A stretch of 64,000 nucleotides of DNA from Carposina sasakii (lineage: Eukaryota; Arthropoda; Insecta; Lepidoptera; Carposinidae). Shown one piece after another: positions 1-9,220 of this stretch. The notes beneath the pieces are model-generated. The model was not told the origin of the DNA, made no database searches, and saw only the letters and a program-made list of their open reading frames with translations. The DNA lies in NCBI GenBank assembly GCA_014607495.2, contig CP053157.1:1054001-1118000 (forward strand), in the 5' to 3' direction. Position 1 is the first letter of the stretch, and every line of letters begins with the position of its first letter. The position numbers and the translations under genes are program-made.

Positions 1-1044
1 GTAACAAAAAGCCCATTATAGGTATGTTAAGCAAAAAGAAATTTTCATACAATCTTGAAAAATAAAAATGTATTTCGTAAATAGACCACTATAGAGAACT
101 GTATAAAAGAAAAAAAAACTATCAAAAAACCCGACCACAAAATTTGAAAAGAAAAAAAACAAGAGATGTTCGGTGGTCTCTATAATATTATTATGGAAAT
201 CACATTTTTATTTTTCAAGATTGAAATTATAAATTATGATGTTTTTTTTTTAAGCTGTCGGTATTTCTGAGATATTTAAAAATGGACGCCCGCGACTTTC
301 CGTGGAAATTGAATACTATCGGAAAAATAAACATGTGATTTCGGATCTCAAATTTTGCAATAAAATAAAATTGGATAGGTTCTCAAGTTACAGTGGGCCA
401 ATTTAATTTAAAATCGGTTAAGTTGTTTACATCGCGGACAAACAGCAGGAGATTTTAATATTAAGAAGTAAAACTCGTAAGTATACCTACAAATTTTTCG
501 TATTTGCCGACGTTCCATGAAACTTGCCGGCGCTTTGCTTTTTGCAATAGGAGAAATGAAGCAAAATCTCTCTCGGTAATACTACCATGACCTCATAACC
601 GGAAAGGATAGTAGGTACAACGAAAAATAATGCTCCGTATACAGCCAGTAGGTAGTCCCGCCAATATTAGTAACAAAGTGCGAGTGTCATGACATGACAA
701 AAAACAATGAAGTCGTATTTAATCATGTTTTTTCACTGAAATTTTCGCGAATTTTTAATGCCCTCTGAATATATTCACGTAAACCACGTAATAAGGCTTT
801 GAGGCAAGTTGCAGCGGTACATAAGAACGTTTTTAACGACGCACGCTATGGAAATTGCTTTTAATGAGTTCACCCCTCCTCTCACTAGGTGTTGGAGGTG
901 AATTGCAGGAAATGTAGTTTTAAATGTTGTTGTGCTTAGACCTAGTTTACATCGCATCTGCAAAGTCTGTCGTCAACTCTATGCAGGGACTTAGCTAAGC
1001 ATGTAGTAAATATCTTGAGAACACAGCCGTTTGTTGGTATACAG

Positions 1045-1318
1045 TCATCAGCCTATTGCAGTCCACTGCTGGACGTCGGCCTCCCCCAGGGCACGCCACA
1101 AGACTACTGCCACAGGGAGGTATTTACCCATAGTCACCACGCTGGGCACGCGGGTTGGTGACCGCAGGTTGTATTTTGGACTATGTTGTCAATACGGGAG
1201 GCGCTGCTGCCCACCTCCCGGAAACCCTTAATCGCCTCGTAGGATACCCACGGGCAGATATGGAGTGGTACGAATTCTACTCTGCCGGCACCACGCGGCC
1301 TAAGCTTTTGGCCTTTTA
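1045..1318 (-). mobile_element. RTE-LINE 3-prime-tail repeat (SINE-like)
   Basis: Read on the minus strand this ends in the RTE tail GGGGGAGGCC.ACGTCCAGCAGTGGACTGCAATAGGCTGATGA. The inner part carries a block (GGTCACCAACCCG, GGGAGGTGGGCA) shared with 58411-58670 and partly with 20360-20500 and 26151-26280. The tail corresponds to the last residues of an RTE protein (GEAYVQQWTAIG). It is a truncated or LINE-dependent copy. No target duplication was found. Confidence 0.7.
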
Positions 1319-1382
1319 ATTACTTACATAGGCACCAATAATGTCCTAGACATTCTGAGGATATATAGGAATGTAACAGAAG

Positions 1383-2030
1383 CCCACTCCTGTACTGGTT
1401 GGGAGCTCGATGCTTGAAGTTGTTGACGAGTATGTTTACCTGGGACAGACGGTCAAACTAGGTAAGTCCAACTTTGAGAAGGAGGTAACTCGGCGAATCC
1501 AACTCGGCTGGGCAGCGTTCGGGAAACTACGAAGCTTATTTGTGTCCAAGATACCCCAGTCCTTAAAGACGAAGGTATTCAACCAGTGCGTGCTGCCGGT
1601 GATGACCTACGGTGCCGAGACGTGGTCTCTAACTATGTGCCTCATAAAAAGCTCAGGATCGCACAGCGAGCGATGGAGAGAGCTATGCTTGGGATCTCTC
1701 TGCGTGATCGAATCAGAAATGAGGAGATCCGCAGACGTACAAATATCACCGACATAGCTGAACGGTCCAGCAAGCTGAAGTGGCAATGGGCAGTGCACAT
1801 AGCTCGAAGAACTGATGGCCGATGGAGTCGAAAAGTTCTAGAGTGGATACCACGTATCGGCAAGCGCAGCGTGGGAAGGCCACCCGCGAGGTGGACGGAT
1901 GACCTGGTCAAGGTTGCGGGCGTCGGTTGGATGCAGGCTGCTTCCGACCGGTCGGAGTGGAGGTTGTTGGGGGAGGCCTATGTCCAACAGTGGACTTCTC
2001 AGGGCTGTAAATGATGATGAAATGGTTGGC
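1383..2030 (+). pseudogene. RTE-clade LINE reverse transcriptase, C-terminal fragment, frameshifted
   Basis: Reverse transcriptase copies RNA into DNA at the insertion site; only the C-terminal part of such a protein remains. Visible in order are YVYLGQTV, RRIQLGWAAFGKLR, VLPVMTYGAETW, then in the next frame AQRAMERAMLG, RNEEIRRRT, LKWQWAVHIARR, GRPPARWTDDLVKVAG, and the terminal GEAYVQQWTS, followed by TGATGATG. The frame changes in the A-run at about 1646-1650, where one A appears to be missing. The polymerase motifs are not present, so the copy is 5-prime truncated and dead. Family assignment rests on the characteristic C-terminal motifs. Confidence 0.85.
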
Positions 2031-2419
2031 TGGAAGAAATCTCTGTTAAAGTACATTATCTTATAAAATACTATAAGCTCGCGATTAAAATATTTATATG
2101 ATATTTTTTCTTTGTACATTATCTTATAAAATATTGTATCTTGTGTGGTTTTTTTTCTGTGTACAATAAAGAATATATTTCTTTAGGAATTGTTTAGGAA
2201 TTCTCCATACTATCTGGAACAAGAAACATATGATTTCGAGTCTGATATTTTGTGGATAGGTTCCTTTTAATGTGCTATTTACGTAGTTTTTCGCTTAACA
2301 TACTACATTTGTTACACCCTGTATAAATAAGACTTATACTTATGTAGTAGGTACTGGCATTGGTATAATGTATGTTTTATTAGGTACTTAGGTAATTTAC
2401 TAATTTCTATAATCCGTGT

Positions 2420-2595
2420 GAAATTCTAAAGAAAGGTCAGGTCAAGAGTACCCTAAACCGACGAGCGTGCATGAAGAATATCATGAAAGTAGATGAAGCG
2501 AAAGAGGTGTGTCAGGTGTGTCAGAACGGAGATCCGTGATCTCTGCCTACCCCTCCGGGAAAGAGGCGTGATTATTATGTATGTATGTATGTATA
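2420..2595 (+). pseudogene. LINE 3-prime end with (TATG)n tail, fragment
   Basis: This is a short copy of the C-terminal coding end also seen on the minus strand at 55292-55690: [29 protein letters not shown] residues, then [10 protein letters not shown] and GTATGTATGTATG. A small deletion removes part of the DRSKW segment. Nothing else of the LINE is present. Confidence 0.75.
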
Positions 2596-2863
2596 ATCCT
2601 GAGGATGCCACGGTTGTTGGCGAAACATAAATGTAGATTATTAATCTAGTTTTTGATTTCTGAATAGTGCAATCTTGCATGCTAGGGTCTGGTTTCTCGT
2701 GGCGATTGTAGTTAGTGCAAGTGCCTGTTTTCGCAGTTATGAGTTATCAGATCCGAGGGTCAGTGGAGGGTGTAGGGCCCGGTGGTGGGCGCACCCATAG
2801 TGAATGTTTGAACTTCCGAATTGTAACGCCTAATACAATTTCATGAATATGTTTTTGTTACAG
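2596..2863 (+). repeat. Dispersed repeat R1, copy 1
   Basis: It begins CCTGAGGATGCCACGGTTGTTGGCGAAACAT and contains CAGATCCGAGGGTCAGTGGAGGGTGTAGGGCCCGGTGG and GAACTTCCGAATTGTAACGCCTAATACAATT. Other copies are at 8067-8325 (+), 7941-8013 (-) and 21811-22005 (+). Its end runs directly into a splice-acceptor-like tract (TTTTTGTTACAG, ending 2863). Superfamily is unknown; no terminal repeats are visible. Confidence 0.75.
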
Positions 2864-2902
2864 TTATGCTTCAGTCGTTACTACAACCGAGTAATCAACG
2901 CC
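2864..2902 (+). CDS. Candidate small exon upstream of the two-TM gene
   Basis: A 39-base segment is flanked by an acceptor (TTTTTGTTACAG) and a strong donor (CC/GTAAGTG). It contains ATG at 2866 and stays open for 12 codons plus one base. Joining base 2902 to 4614 keeps the frame of the downstream exon (codon C+TA, then ATC ATG ATT). It could be the true start or an internal exon of the gene at 4614-8617, or a chance pair of splice sites, because the acceptor sits at the end of a dispersed repeat. RNA evidence would decide. Confidence 0.3.
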
Positions 2903-2977
2903 GTAAGTGTCCAGTTTAATTACATTAATTTTAAAAATTACTACTCTTTATTAGGTACTTGCTATAGGCCACATCCA

Positions 2978-3461
2978 TACAGGGTGTGGGTGACAGCCAA
3001 TCAAATACTGAAATGCTGAACAAGTACCATTGTGTTGAGTTCTATGATAGTGTTATTACTCGCAGGAAATGTATTTTTGATTTGATTATCAGTACTTAAT
3101 CTTAGCTCTCCGCGTCAATCGTATCGGGCGATCCTGTGACTAGTTAAATGAGCTTATTGGTTATTTTGTGACACATTGCTGTTTTTTGGATCACTTGTGA
3201 CTCTCCACTCTAAGTTGATCAATTATTTTAACTTTTTTGAGGGCAACTTTTTTTTAAAAATCTCATTTGTTTAAATTTTTATTTTTAAATCATTATCTAA
3301 GGCCTAATTAAACTAACTTAACTATTTTATTCCTGAAAATATGAAAAAAATGACGGAAAATTTCGAAATTTTCCAGCGAAAATTTTCAGTGTTTTCCGCC
3401 TTAGAATCATGGTCTGAAGTCATGGTATTAATATTTGCCTGGCTGTCACAAACACCCTGTA
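2978..3461. mobile_element. Tc1/mariner-like MITE flanked by TA
   Basis: The left end TACAGGGTGTGGGTGACAGCC is the inverted partner of GGCTGTCACAAACACCCTGTA at 3441-3461, with TA on both sides. The interior (about 440 bp) is AT-rich and has no open frame of note. TA flanks with CAGGGTG ends fit the Tc1/mariner group. Confidence 0.65.
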
Positions 3462-3885
3462 TAGCATATCATATAATCCCTAGTACCCAATCTCCCTATG
3501 AACGGGTAAACCGATTTTGAAAACTTTCAGAAAAATAACTTCATTCCCTGACCTCTACAATTAAAGATAGTTCAATATTTAACAAAGGAATGCACAAACA
3601 CTAATGCTGACACTGTAAACATCATTATATCGCGATCAACATTTTCTTTGTTGACATTAATATTAATGAAAGTAAAATAATCCAGAACTGGTTACCATAA
3701 AGGTAGTAAAGGTTAATGAAACATAAACACCAATATCTATGTATCTGGCTGCCTGACTGACGCAAATCCTCGCGTGAATAGCTAGTCTTATTTTTTATAT
3801 TATCATGGATAGATACGTAATGCTCAAGGACGGGTTGGCGTCAGTAAAACAAATCCAATAACCTAACCTTTTTAACGTGGCATAA
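3462..3885. other. No recognisable gene
   Basis: AT-rich sequence without a coding pattern. A GGGTTGGCGTCAGT phrase near 3832 also occurs in the SINE-like repeat at 17953-18195 and suggests repeat-derived DNA. Confidence 0.4.
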
Positions 3886-4225
3886 TCCCTTTACGTGGGC
3901 GAGGTCCACATTCCGCCTCTCACCTTGTATGACCGCCACGGGCCAAAATGATGATTAGTGGCTGGGGAATACCCACTAAACCCCCATGGTGTCCTCTTCG
4001 TTACCTGCATGGGGCTGTAGGACTACCGAAGCATTCTACCTCCGCCGGGCGCCAAACGGGCCCGAGTTCCACTCCTCATAGGACCTACACACGGTCGTCA
4101 GCGAGAGAGGCCCTGGGGCCATCCAAAACGCCTCTACATGCAGAGGAGCCGGACAGCCCTCTCCTCCGGCTGCAGCCGGTGGCCCCCTATCCACCACCAA
4201 CATCAACTAACCCAACGTAACAAGT
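3886..4225 (+). repeat. GC-rich block, probably repeat-derived
   Basis: An abrupt GC-rich island contains CCACTAAACCCCCATGGTG, CTGCATGGGGCTGTAGGACT and CGGCTGCAGCCGGTGG. It holds a 90-codon open frame (3948-4220) rich in Pro, Ser and Thr with no domain I recognise. Base composition and lack of splice or start context suggest the 3-prime part of an unidentified transposable element rather than a host exon. Confidence 0.4.
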
Positions 4226-4613
4226 GTCAGCGAATAATTGGAGTCAATGTCAAACCACCTACCTTCGCTGCGTACGCGCTGGTGTCGATGATTAACATCT
4301 TCTTCCACTCCTCATGAGCATAATAACCCTTGCATTGGGTATACATAAGCTATAGAGCGCCAGTATCGCATGTTCTCTATTTATTGCTTGTTCTTTTTTC
4401 TAGTTCTCTTTTTCTACAACGCTGGTGTCAGGCCGTGCCGTGTCGTCGCCGTGCCGTCAAGTAGGAAAACGCTCTTTTACAGTGACACGATCAGATTGCT
4501 TGTTCATATCTGTACCCACGGATCATAAGTAAAGCGCGCTCCATAGCTCATGTATACTCCATGTCTCTAAAACGATTCCTGTACAAATACGGGTAAGCAA
4601 TTCGATCTTCCAG

Positions 4614-4789
4614 TAATCATGATTGGTGCCATGCCAGCAGTAGCCGTTCGGCATGAGCGGCGGCGGGCGGACAAGCGGGCAGGGCGGCGGCCATCCCAGC
4701 TGCCCCTCCAAATCGGACGCACCACCGAAACTGAAGCCACCCCGTCCCCTGATCACCATTTCAGGAATGACCTATACATCTGTGGGAAG
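4614..4789 (+). CDS. Exon 1 (first clear coding exon) of the two-TM gene
   Basis: Acceptor-like TTCGATCTTCCAG precedes base 4614, and ATG is at 4619. The exon encodes the hydrophilic N-terminus with an Arg-rich stretch (RHERRRADKRAGRRP) and ends NDLYICGK before donor GTCAGT. An in-frame TAA lies upstream at 4568. GC content is much higher than the surroundings, as expected of a real exon. Confidence 0.65.
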
Positions 4790-7700
4790 GTCAGTGTACG
4801 TATCATGGTTTTGCTATTGTTTATAACTGCTTTTTTAAACATTGTTTTATAGTGATTCCATTCAAAACTGTCTTACGACCGCTATATGAAAGCATCTCTA
4901 TCATAGGATACTGAAGCTGTAATCTAGGCTAGGACTACTGGCGGAAAGTATTTTCTTAAAATTAATGTGTCCCTGGTCAAGATATGTTGCTACCCATTAA
5001 AAATGCTGTTTAATATCTTCTACTTTTATAAGAATTACTCGTATCTGCATAATTTTACTTTGATCGTGAATTCTTTACTTTTGTTTAACTTTCTGTAATA
5101 ATTTTGTGGTTTGTATAAAATAACTATTACATTTTTAATCCATTATAACATAACAAACCCTCTGCCTCACCTTGAATGACACTCAAGCATTGAAAAATAA
5201 GTCTTATGTCAAAGAATACAAAGCTAGCAACTTATCACTAGACTTTTACATCCGTGGTATATAGGTTAAACGTGGCTGTACTGTAGTATCTATCTTCTTC
5301 GTGATTCTGCAGTTCTGGTCACCCCTTTTGAGAACACAACACTGTCTGTTAGTATGATGAATGTTAAACTTTCTTTTACACCATTTCAGGTGGCAGCCCT
5401 CCATGCCATAGTGGGATCTCTCCTGCTAGGTATCGTAGTGCTGGTGGTGGGGCTGGTGCAACTGTCTCCCGGTGCGGAGGCAGCTCAGCATCGGTACTAT
5501 CTGATGGGGGCAGGCGCCGCTCTCGTGGGCATCGGAGTTCTTGGAGCTGTGCTACGGTAAGGTACTTATAACTTCTGATCTGCTGGTACTATGAAGGAAA
5601 TTATTGGCTCTGGGGATTTGAATATCGTGCCTAATAAGAGCAACAACTATACTGTAAATGTGATTTGGACTTCAACGGGATCTATCTTGCTGTCGTGGTG
5701 GTAGGTTTGATGCAACCTGTCACCATCGGAGTTCTTGGAGGAGCTGTGCTAGAGTGAGCTACTCTTCTAACTTCTGATCTGTTGGTACTTTGTAGGAAAT
5801 GATTGGGATTTCCGTGCATAATTTTTTGGACACAAACCAGTCTCTTCTGTGGGGGAATCACTACTTCTAGCTTCGGATCTGCTGGTACTTACTGTCTATT
5901 TACAGCACGTAAATTTTGTGAGTAAAATTTTAAAATGAGGTTAACTACCAAAAACGTTGTATAACTTACCTATCTGCAGACTATATTGATTTCGGAATCG
6001 TCATTTTACTGTGGATTTTAATTGGCCTTCGTGAAACTACAGTTATAGACATTCATACTTTGATTATATAAATTCTCAGATTGAGGCTTACGTCAACCAA
6101 TACGTCCCTAAACAGGAGTGAGAACTATTCATCCTAACAACTTTTTTCGCTCCTCATATCCGTTGTGTTAGGCAAGGGTACGCACACGTCACGTGACAAA
6201 TATATTAAATATAAAATGGCGTGTTGCGCAGTAAAAATTTGTCGTAATTACAAAGGACGCCTAAAATCTTCGGCGGGAATAAGTCATCATCGGTAAGTAA
6301 CGCAGAATTATCCATATTTTAATAAATAATGAAAGAAATAATTTACCATTTTCATTTAAAAAATAACGCGAACGAGGTGAGATTGACAGTTCTATTGAGT
6401 TGCCAGCTATAAATTTTATACCCCTCAAAGACTATTAAAAATAATGAACGGACTATGTTCCGATTTTTTCGCATTATTTTATAATTTCCCTTAGATTGTA
6501 ATAATAGCACACAATGATTCTTAAAAACAATTGAGATTATTACAACACGTTTTGTATTGCGAAAATGGCGGCCACTTTTATTATTTTTGACATCGGAAAT
6601 GTGTTTGGAAACTTAAAAGACCGTCAGATATCGATTTTCATGGCAATTCGACCATTAACTATTGAGTTCAAAATGGCGGCGACTTTGATTATACCTACAT
6701 ATTTTAAAATTCCACGAGTAAATCAGTTATTGAAAAAAAAACTTGTCTTTGTGCTAAACAATATTAAGTACCTATTATAATTTATTTTCATGAACAAATA
6801 GTTTTATGTTTTTCTCAATTAATAAGGTGTTATGCCATAAGCTGGCATCCCTATGCACCGATACAATGACAACTTCTGTGACGTCACGCTTGTATTCTGC
6901 TTTTAAAATCAAAAAAGTTGGACCGTTTTTCTTGCAGCGTTTGTATGGGCACACACGGTCTATATATAGATTACTTAGTCTAAGCATTCATAGTATTTCA
7001 CTTACATACCCCCTTTGTTAGATCCTGTATAATATGTCGTTGTCGTGATACTCGTAATAGTGATGATTCTGTTTTGTGCTTTTCATTAGATCTCTAAGTA
7101 TCGATAGGTAAAAGGGGTTTAATTTAAACGTGCCAGTATCAGCATATTAACATGCCAACGACCGTCGTCGGAACTTTAAAGGTCATGTTTGGACGAGACA
7201 GGTTAAGGGCAATCTATTGATCCCTTTGTTCTAACTACGGTATAGAGTGAAGGAAGTAAGTAGATACGTTTAAACGTAGGTAGGTAACTAGGTTACAGTA
7301 GAAGAGATTGTTTTAAGTCTTTCTAACAATTTTTATACAGATTATTAGATTTCTAGCTTATATAACAAAACGTTAAGTTGCATCTTCAGAACAATAATGC
7401 AACAACTCAAAAAACGAACTTTTGAATTAAACCTGTTTATTTGTAAGTACATTGTCATATTTCAAGTAAATTTATTTCTTTAAAAAAGATATCGGATTAT
7501 TGACTACTGCCACAAACATGATATTCAAGTTTTTCAAAATACACCAATATTTTATAATATTGTAGCAAACCATTTTAACGTTGCCATTTTAATTTCAGCG
7601 ACACGCGCACTTAGCAAATTAAACGCTTAACATAGGACTAATGGAAAACTTACTGAATCGCTTTTTAATAGCTTTAATCAATTAGCAAGTTATTGTGTAG

Positions 7701-8617
7701 TTTTATCAGTAGTTAATGTCGCTAGTTTAACTAGTGTAACTAGCAACATTTACTACTCATAAAAGTACTTATCTTTCCACGTTTTTGCTGGTTTTTAAAA
7801 GCTATACGTAGTAAAGTAAATCGGCGTACTGATGTACTCTTGGGCGTAGATTATTTAAACACGCCAAAATTGATTTATTAGTTTTATCTTTCTGTTCGTC
7901 AGGAAAATATATTTTTTTTTACTATATAACTAATATTTTCTTTCCATTGAGGGGTTGCCCACCACCGGGCCCTACACCCTCCGCTGACCCTCGGATTTGC
8001 CGACTCATGGTCGGCCATGTTAGTTCTAACTACCGAACCAACTAACTCGTTAGAACTAACATGGAAAACTAATGATGCCACGTGTGTTGGCGAAACATAT
8101 GTCGATTAAAAATTTTAATTGATTTTCGGATTAGCAGCTATGTATTTATGGTTGCATGCTAGGTGCTTGGATCTGGCTTCTCGTTGCGACAGTAATGTCT
8201 TGGGTTCGTGACCATGAATCGGCAGATCCGAGGGTCAGCGGAGGGTGTAGGGCCCGGTGGTGGTGGGCGACCCCTCAATGGAAATTGGAACTTCCGAATA
8301 GTGATGCCTGATACAATTAAATAATATTTTCTTATTCCAGCTGCCTTTGCCTGCATTGGTACAATCGCCGATACCTAGAAGATGACGACGAAGCGGAGGA
8401 CCCTACCACAGCACAGAACACTCAAAAGAACTGCGTGAGCGTCGTCGACGGCGGCCACCATGACAAGCACGACCACAAACACGAGCACAAGACCGAGCAC
8501 AAGAACGAGCATAAGACCGAGCACAAGCCAGAATTAAAGTCTAAACTGAAGACCCAGCACAGCGTAGCTCGAGACGCCGACTTGGTGAAGCAAAGTTCGG
8601 CTGCGAGCGAGACCTAA
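4614..8617 (+). CDS. Two-pass membrane protein with His/Lys/Glu-rich tail (three exons)
   Basis: Joining 4614-4789, 5390-5556 and 8341-8617, with the start taken at ATG 4619, gives about 204 codons ending at TAA 8615-8617. All junctions are GT-AG and in phase: AAG/GTCAGT to TTTCAG/GTG, then CG/GTAAGG to TTCCAG/C, rebuilding an Arg codon. Residues 1-57 are hydrophilic and Arg-rich. Residues 58-83 (VAALHAIVGSLLLGIVVLVV..) and about 96-119 (LMGAGAALVGIGVLGAVL..) are strongly hydrophobic and should be membrane helices. After WYNRRYLEDDDEAED the tail repeats KHEHKTEHKNEHKTEHK. Both termini are likely on the same side of the membrane. I do not recognise the family; function is unknown. The in-frame upstream exon at 2864-2902 could extend the N-terminus. 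Confidence 0.75.
4790..5389 (+). other. Intron 1 of the two-TM gene
   Basis: AT-rich intron of 600 bases running from GTCAGT to TTACACCATTTCAG. It contains a copy of dispersed repeat D at about 5222-5335. Confidence 0.65.
5222..5335 (+). repeat. Dispersed repeat D, copy
   Basis: CTAGCAACTTATCACTAGA, TTAAACGTGGCTG and GATTCTGCAGTTCTGG match phrases at 15903-16000, 27720-27850, 36250-36905 and, inverted, 49390-49470. Family unknown. Confidence 0.5.
5390..5556 (+). CDS. Exon 2 of the two-TM gene (both membrane helices)
   Basis: 167 bases from CAG/GTGGCAGCC to CTACG/GTAAGG. It encodes both predicted membrane helices, separated by a short loop (SPGAEAAQHRYY). It is GC-rich against AT-rich intron on both sides. 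A decayed duplicate lies about 270 bp downstream at 5679-5760. Confidence 0.75.
5679..5890 (+). pseudogene. Degenerate tandem duplicate of exon 2 and its donor region
   Basis: GGGATCTATCTTGCTGTCGTGG.. and ACCATCGGAGTTCTTGGAGGAGCTGTGCTAGA repeat parts of exon 2 with the loop-coding middle deleted. The following intron bases (CTTCTGATCTG.TGGTACT) are repeated at about 5571, 5770 and 5873, so the donor region exists in up to three copies. The donor GGTAAGG has become AGTGAGC. The duplicate has no clean acceptor and is unlikely to be spliced. Confidence 0.6.
6216..6292 (+). pseudogene. THAP zinc-finger first exon, isolated
   Basis: ATG at 6216 opens 25 codons plus two bases reading MACCAVKICRNYKGRLKSSA then GISHHR, followed by a perfect donor GTAAGTAAC. 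THAP domains, DNA-binding C2CH fingers found in P-element transposases and host regulators, begin with this C-x4-C spacing after the start, and often have an intron right after the (S/F)H(R) segment. I found no exon with the remaining C..H half within the next kilobases, so this is probably a remnant of a THAP-type transposon in the host intron. The expected SFH reads SHH. A live alternative first exon is less likely. Confidence 0.5.
6293..7940 (+). other. Intron 2 of the two-TM gene, middle part
   Basis: AT-rich. Two AAAATGGCGGC.AC phrases occur at 6563 and 6671, and a possible element end (TTACATACCCCCTTTGTTAGATCCTGTA) at about 7002-7029 resembles Tc1/mariner-like ends. No other coding segment is visible. 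Confidence 0.4.
7941..8325. repeat. Dispersed repeat R1, inverted pair with hairpin
   Basis: An inverted copy (7941-8013: CCACCACCGGGCCCTACACCCTCCGCTGACCC) faces a nearly complete direct copy (8067-8325). Between them is a perfect 16-bp inverted repeat, CCATGTTAGTTCTAAC (8015-8030) and its complement (8049-8064), with an 18-base loop. The direct copy ends about 15-25 bases before the acceptor of the last exon at 8340. Confidence 0.7.
8341..8617 (+). CDS. Exon 3 (last coding exon) of the two-TM gene
   Basis: It follows acceptor TTTTCTTATTCCAG and reads, after the split Arg codon, CLCLHWYNRRYLEDDDEAED, then a low-complexity His/Lys/Glu segment and a C-terminus ending KQSSAASET before TAA. The cluster of Cys just after the second helix is a plausible lipidation or juxtamembrane site (inference). 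The charged repeats could bind metal or mediate protein contacts, but nothing in the sequence proves it. Confidence 0.75.
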
Positions 8618-9220
8618 GTCAGTCCGACCATTTAATGTCAATGTTGTGGCACTGTTTAACTAAGGCTGAGTGTGACTGGCCTTGGAGTCTACTTTCCCTG
8701 TATGGAAGCGTGTCTGGATGGCGTGAGTGTAGCCACAGATATATTGTAAGTCTTTGTATAACCATGACTGTCAGCTGTTACTTATGGCAAGTATCGTGTA
8801 TTTAGTGTAGGTCTACTGTGACTTGTGTTTGGTTTTCGCACATTAATCTGTTGTCGTCTTAACGACATAAAAGTGTGCACGCTGATAACAATGTTAATAA
8901 GCCCGAATAGCATTCAAAGCAGAGAAGTGTGCGAAGACCCTTACTCATATATTTTCCTTTGATGTTCTCGATGATGTAAATATGACATATTCAAATTGTA
9001 AAATTATACATTTTATCATTATCGATTTTTAATTATACATGATATGGTGTTCGTTACATATCATTTTAATTAGTCCTATCCCTAATAGTATCACAATATA
9101 GTAACTGTGTACCTGCGCTCAATTCAGAGTGTATTTTAAATTTTGAAATATTCGTTTTAGTACATTTTTGAGATTTTTACAGTTTAAAATTAGCTCCCAA
9201 TTATATTTCTTTTGAATAAA
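8618..9220 (+). other. Probable 3-prime UTR of the two-TM gene
   Basis: Sequence after the stop is moderately GC-containing for ~300 bases, then becomes AT-rich. AATAAA occurs at 9215-9220 and other AT-rich candidates follow, so the exact poly(A) site cannot be fixed. Confidence 0.4.

Larger units (their letters stand above)
1..2321. mobile_element. Tc1/mariner-like non-autonomous element, cut by window start, with nested RTE fragments
   Basis: The first bases (GTAACAAAAAGCCC.. then GTATGTTAAGC) match the inside of a terminal repeat whose partner ends at 2321 as ..TTAACATACTACATTTGTTACACCCTGTA. The same ends and inner sequence (CCACTATAGAG, TTTTTCAAGATT, ATACTATCTGG) form the complete 254-bp element at 52472-52725. 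The outermost ~8 bases of the left end therefore lie just outside the window. RTE-derived sequence at 1045-2030 sits inside and explains the large size. The stretches 430-1030 and 2031-2180 hold nothing else I recognise, apart from a LINE-like GTGTACAATAAAG tail at about 2158. Confidence 0.5.
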
